The notes beneath the pieces are model-generated. The model was not told the DNA's origin. It made no database searches and saw nothing but the letters and a program-made list of their open reading frames with translations. From the NCBI GenBank assembly GCA_032718475.1, contig JAUCBJ010007728.1, positions 1-64,000 on the forward strand: 64,000 nucleotides of DNA. Reading direction: 5' to 3'. Shown here piece by piece: positions 26,301 to 38,159 of the stretch. Numbering within the stretch: position 1 is the first letter of the stretch; each line of letters starts with the position of its first letter. This stretch comes from Nemertoderma westbladi (taxonomy: Eukaryota; Xenacoelomorpha; Nemertodermatida; Nemertodermatidae). The translations under genes were made by a program, and so were the position numbers.

Positions 26301-26696
26301 TGTTAATATTGTTGTGTTCTAGAATATTTATTATAGTTTCATCGTATTGCTAAAGTGGCTGGAGCTAAAGTTATTATGTAATGCAATAATTCACCTAAAA
26401 TATCACAGCTATTTCTTGAACATAATGAAGTATTAAAGCCATGTCAAAATACTTGGTGTTTTTCTGTAATAATTTATCAAAATATCCTCATATTATTTAT
26501 CGATTTTCTTATTTATATCTTCTATCCCACTCCACGAGATAGAGAATCTTAAATGAAAGTCAAAAGAACAGGTAACACTTACATTTATAGAAGTAATCAG
26601 CTGTTATTTGCTATGTCTTTCCGCTGAAGATGAATGAATTTTGATTTTGTCAGAAAACCCCCTATCTGTGGTTGTATGAGTGGAGAGATAAGTAGC

Positions 26697-26701
26697 CTAT
26701 C
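26697..26701. repeat. Target-site duplication of BEL element, left copy (CTATC)
   Basis: CTATC here and at 43403-43407. Removing the element plus one copy restores a normal satellite stretch. A 5-bp duplication fits BEL/Pao integrases. Confidence 0.85.
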
Positions 26702-27506
26702 TGTGGGTGTGCTAAGCCACAACTTACAGGGGTGAAATCTTACAGCACAGAAGGTTCGCCATGTCCTGCAATTGTCTGATTGTTACAGTTGAAAAATTGT
26801 GAATACTATAAACTGATATAATTGTATTGAAATTATTGCTTGTACAAAGACAGAAAGATATGTTGAGATAGATATATTGATGTATAGAAACTGGTACATG
26901 AATGTCAGACATCAGAATATCGGAATGTTACAGTTACATAATATATCGGACTTTACAAATACTGTAACAGCATAGATATAACTATATAAAGTAACCAATC
27001 TAAACTATAGGACAACTATAACTAAGAACTATAACTGTATAATAAGAATTATAATGAGAACTATGCTACTATACTATACTATATTAAACTATACTACTAT
27101 ACTATTGAAAGATCATGGAGCTTCCTACCCCTGATTGACTGCTTCCGGTGTCTGACTGTATGTATGCATGCAGTACGTCAGTACTGCAGTACCAGTATGA
27201 TGTTCTGACTGCTGATCAATAATAATGATGCCAGCTAGGCAGAACAGATTCCTGATATTACGGAGGTTGGGATGGATAAGCCAATCAGGGAACAGGACAG
27301 TAATCCTACCATATAAGGTAATACAAACATAAGGTTGCGTGCGCTGTCTCTATTATAAGGAGACAGCTGGTAATAAAATGCACAAATAGAAATATATGTG
27401 GGGCGAGTCATAAACTATGAAAAGCTCTAAGGTAATATAATATTCTTAGTTAAAGATAATAAAGATATTGTAACTCTCTATATAAATGCATAATAGGTAG
27501 TTGACA
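26702..27506 (-). repeat. 3' LTR of the BEL element (805 bp)
   Basis: On the element strand it runs TGTCAACTACC to GCACACCCACA. It matches 42598-43402 except for A at 27358 versus T at 43254. The AT-rich centre has the tactatactatacta run. A 62-codon frame inside both LTRs is not credible as a gene. Confidence 0.93.
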
Positions 27507-27519
27507 TCCCCACACCCAC
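27507..27519 (-). promoter_or_regulatory. Polypurine tract
   Basis: On the element strand, gggtgtgggga directly precedes the 3' LTR. This is the usual site where plus-strand DNA synthesis is primed. Confidence 0.6.
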
Positions 27520-28305
27520 GACAGTGGCTTAGGGCCGCTGCCGTAACTATAAATTACGACATAATATGTACATATATAATATATAATGCACAATGAAAGG
27601 ACATATAAAGTAATAATGTGAAATCAAACTCAAATAAAGTCACATAATATTTATATCTTTACAAATGTCGGTTGGTGCTTTTGACTAGTTTTAAAATCTC
27701 ACAATTGATTAAACAAATTATAAACTAAAACTCAGCTCAAAATGCACAAATAAATGCCATTCTTATATATAGAAACTCTACTAATGTATATAGATTACTT
27801 TCAATGAAAATAATTACCGTAATTCATAGTAATAATGTTTCTTAGTAAGTTAAGACATACTTAATAACAATATAAGTCCATAGATAAGATTAAATTGAGA
27901 AACGGTAATTCAAATATTCACCAAGGAGTATTAAAGAGAGCAAAAATGAATACGAAAATACGAAAGAAAATACCATGAAATAACTATATATAACATCAAT
28001 ATAGTCATCAATCTATTATTACTAATTATAATCGAAGTACATCAATCAGCGTAATGTTAGTGATATTGAACTGCTTTGATCGACTTTATTCCCAAACATC
28101 GAGTAACAAGTATAAAACGAGTTGTATATAAACACTAAATCCATTATCGTCAACAAACATAAATTAAATATTCAGGGTAGAGGGATTGGGTTCAGAATGG
28201 GGTAAGGGACAAGAGAGACCAGGGGGGGGGGGGGGGGGGGGGGCAAAATGGAAAGGGAAAAGAGGGACAGGAAGAACGATACGAGAGGAATAGGCTGGAC
28301 AGTGG

Positions 28306-28355
28306 AGATCTTTCAAGATTGTGGGTGTGCTAAGCCACAACTTACAGGGGTGAAA
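28306..28355 (-). repeat. 50-nt ghost of the 5' LTR/leader junction
   Basis: Identical to 42584-42633: the last 36 bases of the LTR (element strand) plus the first 14 bases of the leader (atcttgaaagatct). It lies about 800 bp upstream of the 3' LTR. Carrying both sides of the junction shows it came from a 5' end, perhaps by template switching. Confidence 0.75.
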
Positions 28356-28407
28356 ATAAAGATGTCATATCAACAATGGAGCGTGCGCATCCTGGGGGGC
28401 CCCCACA

Positions 28408-28425
28408 CCCGTGAAACGTCACGGG
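28408..28425. other. Hairpin with 7-bp stem and 4-nt loop
   Basis: cccgtga-aacg-tcacggg. It sits beside ctggggggccccca, another G/C inverted run. Role unknown. Confidence 0.5.
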
Positions 28426-28766
28426 AGGATAGATAAGGGAATATCAATTGCATAATAATAAAACTGTATTCATTATGTAGATTGCATGCATATCCAATCC
28501 ATCCAAAAATTCACATCTATATAAATAATAGAATATCGTTATATCTTTAAGTCGTATCCATATCCATATCGTATCATTATCATTATCAATCAGCATATAT
28601 AAATATATAAGTATATAAAATAATGAATTTAGTAACGGTAATTATAACATCATCATTTGGGTATAATCCATTAGTAATTGTTGACCATATATCATTACAG
28701 GGTTGTATATAACTTGAGTATATGTATAATATATATATATATATATATAAATTAGAGTAGATATCT

Positions 28767-31700
28767 TTAATCTGCTTGTTCTAACAAGCAAAGTGTATGA
28801 ATTGGGCGCTCAAGAAGTGAGCCACCTTTGAGTAAAACTTCGGCTACTCGGACTTGTTTATCTTCACCCGGGAAGACTTTAGTGACTCGTCCGATTGTCC
28901 AAGCTCCCTTGATGGAATCATCATCCATCACAAGTACAACATCATGAACCTTAAGGTTGTAGCCTGGACGGTACCACTTGGTTCGGGTATGTAAAGTAGG
29001 TAGATATTCACGAATCCACCTGCTCCAGAAAAAGTTAGAAAGAACTTGGGCTTGTCTCCAGGTAGTTTCAACACCTTTATTTGCGGTAATAAACAATCCT
29101 GGTGGGAGGTTTGAGACTGGATCTAAACAAAGTGCGTGGTTAGGAGTTAGAACAGTATCACCATGAACATCATCAGTGGTGAGGTACAGTGGCCGACTGT
29201 TCATAATGGCTGCGGCTTCAGAGAGAACAGTGCGGAGTGTGTCCTCACTGACAAGCTGCGTTTCCAATGTGATTCGTAATATCTTCTTTGTCATTCCAAC
29301 AAGACGTTCCCAAACACCAGACATGTGAGGAGCACATGGGGGCTGCCAATGAAATTTGAGTGTATGATTGGGTACTAATACGTTTGAGAAATCGATATGT
29401 TGAAGATCCTCTAGGGCCTCCTTCAGTTGTTTCTCTGCACCAACAAAGTTTGTTCCATTGTCAGAATACATGTGCGCAACTCTTCGAGCTCTCGAGTTTA
29501 TGAAGCGACGGAATGTATTGATGAATGCATTCGTGGATAAGTCCGAAACAAGATCGATATCGACTGCACGAGTTGTTAGACAAGTGTACAACACTACCCA
29601 ACGCTTAATTGATCCACGACCATATTTAGCCTTGACTGGGCCAAAATAATCGACACCCGTATGTGTCCATGGAGGAAGATATGGAATAGTACGAAAATGT
29701 GGCAAATCTGCCATACGTTGTTTCATTCGCTTACGATTTCGAATCTTACAAATCATGCAACGACTTAAAAATCTTAATACCTGATTCCTCAACCCAATAA
29801 TCCAGTAACTACGGCGGATCTCATTTGTCATATGTTCACGACCTGCATGTCTCAAGGAACGATGAAGATCATTTATGAGGATAGGAATAATAGCTGAGCT
29901 CTTGGGGATAATTATGGGATTTGATTCATCAAAATTCAAGGCAGTGGTTACACACCTTGAACCCATTCTTATCAATCCATCACTATCAATATGTGGATTA
30001 AATCTCTCAATAGGACTTCCTTTACGAACTGGAAGATTGGAACTTAACCTTACAAGATCATCTTGAAGCGGAAGTTGAGAATACTTAAGGACTGAGATTT
30101 TCGCTGCAAGTATCTCATCTGGACTCAAACGATCTTCAAAGGGAGGTGTGGGCTCAGAACTGTTATGACATTGGTAATATCGCGCTATACAAGCACGACG
30201 AATATGTGCTACGCAACGATATAGACGATCTGATTCGCTAAAATGTTCTATAAACTTACGAGTATACCCATTGGTATTTGCTGAATTGGTAAAATTTATT
30301 GAAATATCCTGCCTCAACTCTGAAAGATCATCAGGATAATCAGTATCCTTAACATGCGTTTTTGGCCATGATTCCTCTGGGCCACTAAGAAACTGTGGTC
30401 CATTAAACCATCTCTTACTATCTACAAGTTGTTCAGGGGTCAGACCCCGAGAAACATCATCTGCAGAGTTACACTCTGTAGGAACATAACGCCAATTATC
30501 AGTGGAAGTGTTTTTACGAATTTCTGTGACACGATTGTCAACAAAGGTTTTGAGCCGTAACTCGGTATTCTTAATCCAGGCAAGAACAACTTGCGAGTCA
30601 ATCCAATAGATGAGTCTTGAGATTGTATAATCTATTTCGCGAGTGACAGCTAGACTTAAACGGAGAGCCATGATTGCTGCCTGTAACTCTAAACGTGGCA
30701 TTGTAACTGCACGAAGTGGAGCAGTGCGAGCCTTAGAAGTTACAAAGGATGTGAATGAATCCTTACGTCGCAAATAAATGACTACACCATATCCCTCTTT
30801 ACTAGCATCAGAGAAAATATGAAGCTCAAAAGGCTCAAGAGGATCATGATCTGGAAAATACGCACGAGGAATGTGTAAGTCTTGAAGGGTGGGCAACTGA
30901 ACTTTCCACTCTTCCCAAGAATGGGCCAGACTTGGGGGCAATTGTTCATCCCAAGAAAGTTTATCTGACCACATCTTACGTAATAATAATTTCCCTAGAA
31001 GAGTGACAGGAGAAATGAGACCCAAAGGGTCATATAAGGAAGATAATGAGGAAAGACATCCTCTTTTAGTAAGAGGTGATACTTGGACCTGAACACGATA
31101 ACCAAACTCATCTGAGTCGGTGTTCCATCTAACTCCTAAGGTTCTACTATAGGGAAGATGGTCAAGGTCCAAATCAACCTCCTTTGAAAGACGATTAGTA
31201 GAAATATTGTCTCCTTGGATTTGAGTAAGGAATTCTCTGCTATTACTTAGAAAGCAAGTAAGGTTGAAACCTCCTTGCGCTAAGCAAGATATAAGGCCCC
31301 GGGCTAAATTTACAGCCTCATCTAATGTACGGAGGGATGGCAATCCATCATCCATGTAAAAATTACGTTGTATTGTATCATTTACAATTGGGGGGTACTG
31401 AGACTTATTTTTCTCACCAGTAATTTGCACACCATGTATCGCTATACATGGGGAGTCCTTTTTCCCAAAACAATGTCTGGTCATTCTATATTCCTCGACC
31501 ATACCATGGACTTTATCATCCTTCCACCAAAGAAATCGAAGACTATCTTGATCTTTGGGGGGAACCTTGATCTGGTGGAACATTGCTTCAATATCACACA
31601 TGAATGCAATATTCTCTTGGCGGAAACGAAGCAATATTCCCCAGATCAGGTTCAAACGGTTAGGTGCTGACAGCAGCATATCATTTAAACAATGACCACA

Positions 31701-34700
31701 AAACTTTGCTGCAGCGTCATTCACTATTCTTATTTTTCCTGGTTTTTCAGGATAAGTAATATAGTGATGGGGAATATAATTTGTTTGAGGGGTAACCGTT
31801 AAGTCATCACCTGTCAATTTGATGGCATAACCTTTGTCAATATAGTCATGTAATTTGGATATATACGTAGGTAAATGCTGCTGAGAGTCTTGATTATTGA
31901 GGAAACGTTTCCCCAAAGAATACAAGCGCTTCTCAGCTAAGGGTCGATTGAATACAATCTTATTGGGATCACATTTCCATAGCATCCCTACTTCCCATTT
32001 TCCCTCTGTTTCATCAAAAACAGTGGTTTCCTTAAGTATTTGTAGTGCACGTTTGTCATCATCAGACTCTTTGACAACTGAGTTGTCCTCATCCTCAATC
32101 CGATTGTATCCAAAGTTTTCCAATTCCCAAAATTGTGAGAGAAGTTTATGGATATCAATAGGAGGATTTGGATGAGAGACTTCTTGATTGTCATATATGC
32201 GACTGTGGTTGACAAAGTATGATTTCCTTTTATTTTTTAGGGTGTTATCTAGAGCTATAGGACCTGATATATACCAACCAAATGGAGACAAGACTCCATA
32301 AGGTTCAGTTTGTGGATTATCGCCAAATCTTTGCTCAATGCGATAATGTGCATATGGCAAATTTTGACCAATCACAATACTGATGAATGGAATATCAACA
32401 GGTTGAGCTTCAAGGGATAGAGAAGATAAATGAGGGAAGTTTGAGAATTTGGAGACTGGCGGAGGTCCATCACCTATCCGCAACTGATCACAAACAACAA
32501 TATCTGTTTCCCCAATAATTCTTTTTTCCAATGAACTAAATTGGCATCTTGCAATACCAATACTAATATTACACTCATCTCGTAAGAGAGTTGATAAATC
32601 AATACTGTCTCGTTTTGGGGTTATACCTAAATAACGTGTGACTCCTGCATCAACAAATGTTCCTGTTGAACCACCATCCAACAAGGCATATGTTGATACA
32701 GACCTCAAGGGATCTATATATACAGAAACCGAAACTACAGGTAAACAAGCTGAAGGATCGTCACCCTTCAACTTATTTGACATGTGAGTTATATAATTCT
32801 TAGATGGTCCCTTAGGAACAATTTTAGATTTATCCTTAGGTACTACTATAGGAGTCTCCTCTGGAACTGTAGTTTCCTTTGTAACTACAGTTTTCTGCAG
32901 TTGGAGGGGTTTACTGGCAGTGGAGTTAAAACTAAGATATTCATGAACTCCATGCATAACAGCACCATGGCTGTCACCACATGTGGGGCATTTAATTCGC
33001 CATGGACACTGACCCGATTTATGACCAGGTCGGGTACAATGTGTACAAACAGATGGTTTATGGTGATTTATAATATTAGCCTTTTCCTCGCAAGATTTAC
33101 TTGCAAATATAGAACATCGATAGAGGAAATGACTTTTACCTTTACAAAGGGGACAAGAAGGTGGATTTATTTTTAAAGACTGAGATTTTGAAATATTACT
33201 ATCTACCATCATTGATGTCTCTCGTAATTTACTATTGCCAGTTGTGGCTCCACTAGCCAGCGACTTATCGGTAGATTGTCGTTGACCCTTATTGGCAGTA
33301 TGTAAATTGGAGTAATGTGGATGATCTCCTGCTTCCGCATAAAAATCAACAAAACGCAGGATATCATACAAAGTAGGATCAGAAGGGCGGCCATTAGCAG
33401 AACGCCTACGATTTGATATACGTGTAGCCTCCATTTGCCATTTAATTATTAAATTTTGTGGAAGCCGTGCTATTAGAGCACGTAAGTTATGATGGTTATT
33501 CATCTCTTCAGGGTCATGAAGATGACTAAGTGTATTATAAATGTATCGTATTTGGTCTGCATAGGCTATTAATTCTTTTGGTGTGTTATTGATTGGGGGC
33601 TGATTTATAACCTTATCAAAGGTAGCACGGACAATTTTTGTTACATGACCAAAACGGTGATCCAACAAAGCCCATGCCAGACGATACCTATGAGGAGAAG
33701 TAACTAACGTATTTACAGCTTCTTTTGGAGGACCAGTTAGAAACTGTAAAAGGTAAGAAAACTTCTCTGCATCAGGTATTTGTTTAATGCCAATGGTAGC
33801 ATTAAAGTTGACACAAAAGGAAATATAATTTTCTGGATTCCCATCAAATTTATCTGGATGTGGTAATGGAGTATGAGAACTGAGACCCACTCTGTCAAGC
33901 AAGGCTCTCTCATACCTGTCATCCCTTTGTTGATATAAAGGATATTGGGATCCAGAATCACATATCATGCTTTGAGGAGAGTTATATTCATCATTTGGTG
34001 GGGGACCTCGTCCACCTCCACCTCTGCCCCCACTACCACCATTATTATTAGGTGTGTGGGGCTGCCGAGGTTGATAGCCTCGGTCAGTGGGAGGGGGACC
34101 TCGTCCACCATCACCTCTGCCTCCACTACCACCATTATTACTAGGTGTGTAGGGCTGGCGAGGTTGATTATTATTAGGAACAAGAGGAATATATTTGGAT
34201 TCATAGTAGCTATTTTCAAAATTACTTGGGTTACGATATTCACACTCAGGTGTGTCTATTGGATGTACACCTCTTGGAACATCATTTATGGGTGCATATT
34301 TAGGTGTATAATGTATATAGTCAGTGTGTTCAGACGGATGTTTGACATCTTTCGGAACAATATGGTTTGACCCAGTCCATGTAGAATGGGCCTGGGGTAA
34401 ACTACTAGTATGTTTACTAGTGTAATGTGTTGGCTCATGTTTCAATGGGCCACAATAATTATCATCTGCTGGAACACAATCATTACCAGATGATTCAAAC
34501 AACTCAGCAGATGGTATGTAAGGGGTTTCAAAATATATTTCTTCATTGGGTGGTTGATGTGGGAGATAAGGCACTCCTGTATCAGACACCCTAACCCCAA
34601 CTCTATTTGAGGAACCTACAGGATGTGAGAGGTTATACAAATTAGAGTTATTTTGGACAACATTTTGAGGTCTATCAATAGGCCTGATATTTGGTACAAA

Positions 34701-35981
34701 TGGTGGATTATTAACTTTGGATTCCAAAGAAAAACCAACTGATTCTTTTGGGGGATCAAGAGAAGGGTCTTTGGAACTAATATGTAAAGAATGGGGTGTT
34801 ATGATATTTGCATTATTTTGATTTATATTGTTTGTCAAATTTTGAGTTTCAGGTGATACATTATGCTCTTTACCTTGTTGCAAGCGTTGTATTTCTTTCT
34901 GTAGCAACACATGATGGAGTTCTTTTTGCTGTTGATCATTGTATACCATTTGTTGATTTTCGGCTAAAAGGTCAGACTCATGCTCTGCATCTCGGGAAGC
35001 CTGCTCAGCAATACGTGTTGCCTCAGTTAGGGCATGACGTGCCTTTGCTCGTGCATCAGCCTCCACTTGAGCTGCTTTAGTAAATGCCATTGAAGATGCT
35101 AATTCTGCGTCTGCTTGTGCACTGCGGGCTCTTGCTTGGGCATCAGCTATTTTTCGCTCCTGAGATCGTTGTGCTAGGATGGATTTTCGTTCAATGTTCT
35201 GTTCTCCCTGTTTAGTTGCAAGTTTGGAAACTTCAACAGCAACACCAGCAATAGCTTCTAATTGCGTGATGGAAGTAGACTTACTACCTCCCGAAAGAGC
35301 ACTTTTGAAACTTTTACTACGAGTAGATTTTGATTTTTGATTTTGATCAGCATTGCTCGCCGATTGAGAGGGATGAATACTGCTTGGAGAACAATCAAAG
35401 GTTCTGTTTACTGTACCTTTGTCAGTATTATTAGGAAGGCCTACATAATGAGAATTGGAATAAATGGATTGGTTTGGTTCTGGATCATGTATGGATTGTT
35501 TTGTTACAGGAACATGTGGATTTTTCATCCACGGCACTTCACATTCCACTTGATCGTTAACCAAACCAAGCATTTGATTCTCTCGTGGTTTCTCATAAGT
35601 GTCATCAGATAGTGGAGTCCACTCGGATTCCTTACTGGAAAATTGTTCCAACAAATTGATGAAACGTTCAGGCATATCTGCCCCTGTGCGATCATAAGCG
35701 CGCTGCAGTACCCTGATCTTTTCAACAACTGTTGAATAAGCTGAACAAATTTTCTGAAGAAGTTCCCCAGATATTGGTAAGGATTTACTTTGGAAGTCAT
35801 TAACTTCCTTTTCAATTTTGGCAACATAGCCCAAATAACCATTTATACTCCTGGTAATATCCTTGGTTGAGTCTACCTTGGGTAAATGTTCTTCAATGGG
35901 CTGGTCTGGTCTGTTTAAATGGACAGATTCAGACCCCTTTTGTCTCACAGTGGGGTTGTCTCCATAATTTGGAGATGCCAT
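28767..35981 (-). CDS. pol: BEL/Pao Gag-Pol polyprotein, 2,404 residues
   Basis: One open frame encodes the whole retroelement machinery. In order: N-terminal Gag with an Ala/Glu/Arg-rich helical segment (about 255-370); two tandem 30-residue Gly/Arg-rich RGG-like repeats (about 606-664); a capsid-like region (about 700-880); zinc knuckles at C943-C946-H951-C956 and C979-C982-H987-C992, and a variant at 998-1010; aspartic protease DGGST at 1102; LSPFGWYISGP near 1231, typical of BEL; reverse transcriptase with Asp 1463 and YMDD at 1542-1545; RNase H with D1725, E1765 and D1795; integrase HHCC (H2040, H2045, C2075, C2078) and D2111, D2174, E2225. All catalytic residues appear present. The start ATG has a purine at -3 and G at +4. 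It reverse-transcribes and integrates the element in cytoplasmic particles and nucleus. Confidence 0.95.
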   Translation of the reverse strand: MASPNYGDNPTVRQKGSESVHLNRPDQPIEEHLPKVDSTKDITRSINGYLGYVAKIEKEVNDFQSKSLPISGELLQKICSAYSTVVEKIRVLQRAYDRTGADMPERFINLLEQFSSKESEWTPLSDDTYEKPRENQMLGLVNDQVECEVPWMKNPHVPVTKQSIHDPEPNQSIYSNSHYVGLPNNTDKGTVNRTFDCSPSSIHPSQSASNADQNQKSKSTRSKSFKSALSGGSKSTSITQLEAIAGVAVEVSKLATKQGEQNIERKSILAQRSQERKIADAQARARSAQADAELASSMAFTKAAQVEADARAKARHALTEATRIAEQASRDAEHESDLLAENQQMVYNDQQQKELHHVLLQKEIQRLQQGKEHNVSPETQNLTNNINQNNANIITPHSLHISSKDPSLDPPKESVGFSLESKVNNPPFVPNIRPIDRPQNVVQNNSNLYNLSHPVGSSNRVGVRVSDTGVPYLPHQPPNEEIYFETPYIPSAELFESSGNDCVPADDNYCGPLKHEPTHYTSKHTSSLPQAHSTWTGSNHIVPKDVKHPSEHTDYIHYTPKYAPINDVPRGVHPIDTPECEYRNPSNFENSYYESKYIPLVPNNNQPRQPYTPSNNGGSGGRGDGGRGPPPTDRGYQPRQPHTPNNNGGSGGRGGGGRGPPPNDEYNSPQSMICDSGSQYPLYQQRDDRYERALLDRVGLSSHTPLPHPDKFDGNPENYISFCVNFNATIGIKQIPDAEKFSYLLQFLTGPPKEAVNTLVTSPHRYRLAWALLDHRFGHVTKIVRATFDKVINQPPINNTPKELIAYADQIRYIYNTLSHLHDPEEMNNHHNLRALIARLPQNLIIKWQMEATRISNRRRSANGRPSDPTLYDILRFVDFYAEAGDHPHYSNLHTANKGQRQSTDKSLASGATTGNSKLRETSMMVDSNISKSQSLKINPPSCPLCKGKSHFLYRCSIFASKSCEEKANIINHHKPSVCTHCTRPGHKSGQCPWRIKCPTCGDSHGAVMHGVHEYLSFNSTASKPLQLQKTVVTKETTVPEETPIVVPKDKSKIVPKGPSKNYITHMSNKLKGDDPSACLPVVSVSVYIDPLRSVSTYALLDGGSTGTFVDAGVTRYLGITPKRDSIDLSTLLRDECNISIGIARCQFSSLEKRIIGETDIVVCDQLRIGDGPPPVSKFSNFPHLSSLSLEAQPVDIPFISIVIGQNLPYAHYRIEQRFGDNPQTEPYGVLSPFGWYISGPIALDNTLKNKRKSYFVNHSRIYDNQEVSHPNPPIDIHKLLSQFWELENFGYNRIEDEDNSVVKESDDDKRALQILKETTVFDETEGKWEVGMLWKCDPNKIVFNRPLAEKRLYSLGKRFLNNQDSQQHLPTYISKLHDYIDKGYAIKLTGDDLTVTPQTNYIPHHYITYPEKPGKIRIVNDAAAKFCGHCLNDMLLSAPNRLNLIWGILLRFRQENIAFMCDIEAMFHQIKVPPKDQDSLRFLWWKDDKVHGMVEEYRMTRHCFGKKDSPCIAIHGVQITGEKNKSQYPPIVNDTIQRNFYMDDGLPSLRTLDEAVNLARGLISCLAQGGFNLTCFLSNSREFLTQIQGDNISTNRLSKEVDLDLDHLPYSRTLGVRWNTDSDEFGYRVQVQVSPLTKRGCLSSLSSLYDPLGLISPVTLLGKLLLRKMWSDKLSWDEQLPPSLAHSWEEWKVQLPTLQDLHIPRAYFPDHDPLEPFELHIFSDASKEGYGVVIYLRRKDSFTSFVTSKARTAPLRAVTMPRLELQAAIMALRLSLAVTREIDYTISRLIYWIDSQVVLAWIKNTELRLKTFVDNRVTEIRKNTSTDNWRYVPTECNSADDVSRGLTPEQLVDSKRWFNGPQFLSGPEESWPKTHVKDTDYPDDLSELRQDISINFTNSANTNGYTRKFIEHFSESDRLYRCVAHIRRACIARYYQCHNSSEPTPPFEDRLSPDEILAAKISVLKYSQLPLQDDLVRLSSNLPVRKGSPIERFNPHIDSDGLIRMGSRCVTTALNFDESNPIIIPKSSAIIPILINDLHRSLRHAGREHMTNEIRRSYWIIGLRNQVLRFLSRCMICKIRNRKRMKQRMADLPHFRTIPYLPPWTHTGVDYFGPVKAKYGRGSIKRWVVLYTCLTTRAVDIDLVSDLSTNAFINTFRRFINSRARRVAHMYSDNGTNFVGAEKQLKEALEDLQHIDFSNVLVPNHTLKFHWQPPCAPHMSGVWERLVGMTKKILRITLETQLVSEDTLRTVLSEAAAIMNSRPLYLTTDDVHGDTVLTPNHALCLDPVSNLPPGLFITANKGVETTWRQAQVLSNFFWSRWIREYLPTLHTRTKWYRPGYNLKVHDVVLVMDDDSIKGAWTIGRVTKVFPGEDKQVRVAEVLLKGGSLLERPIHTLCLLEQAD

Positions 35982-37149
35982 TTCAATTTTGTATAAGTTT
36001 ACTGCCTGAGCAGACCTATCAGCCTATGTCCTTATAAATTAAGTAAATTGAATAAACTGTAATAAATATATTAAATAATAGGCTGTTAACTTAGAGCAGT
36101 ATATAGATATATATGTTGCATATAACATAGGAAATATATGATGATTTACTAATTGCCAAATAAACCATAAATAAGAGTTGTTAACTCGTATTAGCCTATC
36201 AGTCTATATTATACAAAATATGCCTAAAATAACTGAAAGGATGGAAATTAATAAATTAAGGTATATATACTCTGTGCAAAAAAATCGTTACAATGGACGG
36301 AGTCAGTGATTAGAACAGTCAAGTTAATGGACTGTTGCTTCACAGAATTGTTATGGACTATTTTAAAGAAAAATAATCAAAAATGTTGTATTTTCTGCTT
36401 TATACTGTACTAGAGTCAAACAGATCAGAAGATAAGAAATGGTCAATGTCAAGTCAGGCAGTCAGGTAGGACATTCACAAATTATTAACAGTACCGGAAT
36501 AAATGTGAATGGGGGTAGCTAGGCCCCACTAACAACCGATGCTGGAAACAAATGTAAATTATCCAAATGTGAATGTTAGTCAGTCGGTGTAAAGTAGATA
36601 GAGTCGTCCTGTTAGTAGGTAACAGTACAATAATACAGTAGCAGAAAATATATATCACCTGGCAGAATGTATACAAGGCAATATGTCGGATTTTTTTAAA
36701 TGCTGATGGCACAACAATATGTGCAAATATGCGTACAATTGTACGACTAAGTCAATACTACAGTAAGTATAATATTGTAGAAAATGTAACTTACTAATGA
36801 GTGGCCTAATACCAATTGTAAAACTTGTCCACAGAAATAGGCCTACTTACTGAGTAACAAAAGGTAGAACTAATGTCTACAAATTCAAACGGTAGATGAA
36901 AACCAATATCTACAAGGAAATGTACTAAATGTAGAACAAATGTCTACAAATACATATGGTAGGTTGTAGGTCTGTAGGTAGATGAAGAACCAATATCTAC
37001 ACATGGAAATAAACGAAACAAAAGGTAGAACTAATGTCTACAAATGCATACTGGTATGGGTAGAACTTATCTACCAGTCTGTCAGTTAAAATTAACTAAC
37101 ACAACATTACTACATTAGATAGATACATCAGTACATACATACATACAGT
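35982..37149 (-). other. Leader of the BEL element, part next to Gag
   Basis: AT-rich noncoding DNA, no credible gene. About 36840-37085 has a diverged tandem repeat of 75-100 bp marked by ggtagaactaatgtctaca (36862, 37025) and gatgaa..accaatatctaca. A (CATA)n run ends at 37147, next to the edge of the cargo segment. Confidence 0.6.
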
Positions 37150-38159
37150 CCCTGCTAACCAGACACGCTACACGCTATTATACCAAACGTTTGTTTATAT
37201 GCTTGAATCATGTTGACATGTTTTTTTTCTAAACTTGTTTTAATCAACATGTTATTTTAACATCTAAATAACATAATATCCAATCATGTTATAATCAAAC
37301 ATTTGTTGATCACGTTTTTATGATACCTAAATGTAACATGTTTTATCATGTAATTATTTAACATTTGTTTTACACGTTATTGTGTAACATAAATCATACA
37401 TGTTTATTCCAGCTGTTTGTTAAATGCTACTTTGTCGTGTTGAACAAACGTCCTGCACATCATTGCCAATATGTCCTTAAGGCTGTTTGAATAAACCGCC
37501 TAAAATTTACCGCCAAATTCGTTTATAGGCCTATAAATCATGCAGCAGTGCATGCAGTACTGCAGTACATCAGTCAGTCAGTAGACACTCCACTGCCTGC
37601 CCCAGCCTACCAGCACCCACTCAGCCACATTCTGAGAGCTTGACAGTAGTGCTGCAGGTAGGCAGTGTGTAGGCCAGCTGTTTACTGGTTTAAGTGCTGC
37701 AATAGGGTTGACCATACTCTGATAAGGCCATATGTTTGTTTACTGCCGTATGCCTATATTAACTGTTTAAGTTATTTTTAATTAAGCTTCATACTGCCTG
37801 ACTGTCATATAAACTGATAAATCTTTTTATATTATACATTATATGTTATATAGGCCTACATAACATATATAATACATAATACTGTAATATATGTCATATA
37901 CATTATATATTATTTATGTACATTATATAGGCCTAGCAGCCTAGCCTAATTGTATTGTAATACCAGAATACAGTAATATGTCTGTATGTAATGCAGTCAG
38001 GCAGTGCAGTGCCAGTAATTCGATGACGACGACAGTTTAGATTGGGCTCTGTCTTCCTGGCGCTGGTTGGTCGAAACAACAGGCAAGCGGCAAGGGCTGC
38101 ACTGGCAGACTGGCTGACTGGAAAAATATTATGGCCTCCTCGAAATGCCGGCCTACTAC

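Larger units (their letters stand above)
9991..26701 (+). repeat. Main satellite array, about 40 monomers of 405-418 bp
   Basis: Tandem monomers spaced by the landmark cttaaatgaa (for example 10257, 10664, 11080, 11493), all in one orientation. Variants mix along the array. One is a short form with cctcatattttttatcg near 10599, 13365, 15016, 16253, 20535, 21773, 24419 and 26486. Others alternate gattgcgttggaac with gattgtgtcagaac, or gaaagtc with gaacgtc. No gene, RNA gene or other element is seen in these 16.7 kb. The first 14 bases are the right target duplication of the LINE-like element; the last five are the left target duplication of the BEL element. Confidence 0.95.
27520..28766 (-). 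other. 3' noncoding region of the BEL element
   Basis: AT-rich, without a credible gene. It contains a run of 22 G at 28222-28243, a 50-nt copy of the LTR/leader junction at 28306-28355, a perfect 7-bp stem hairpin at 28408-28425, and an (AT)n run around 28730-28750 just past the pol stop. The plus-strand frame of 62 codons at 28248 crosses these repeats and is rejected as a gene. Confidence 0.7.

Noticed and set aside
9991-26701. CRISPR-like regular repeats
   Set aside because: Units are about 415 bp tandem monomers with no unique spacers, in a eukaryotic setting.
26724-26912. 62-codon frame present twice (also 42620-42808)
   Set aside because: It lies in both LTRs and is duplicated with them; no domain or start context.
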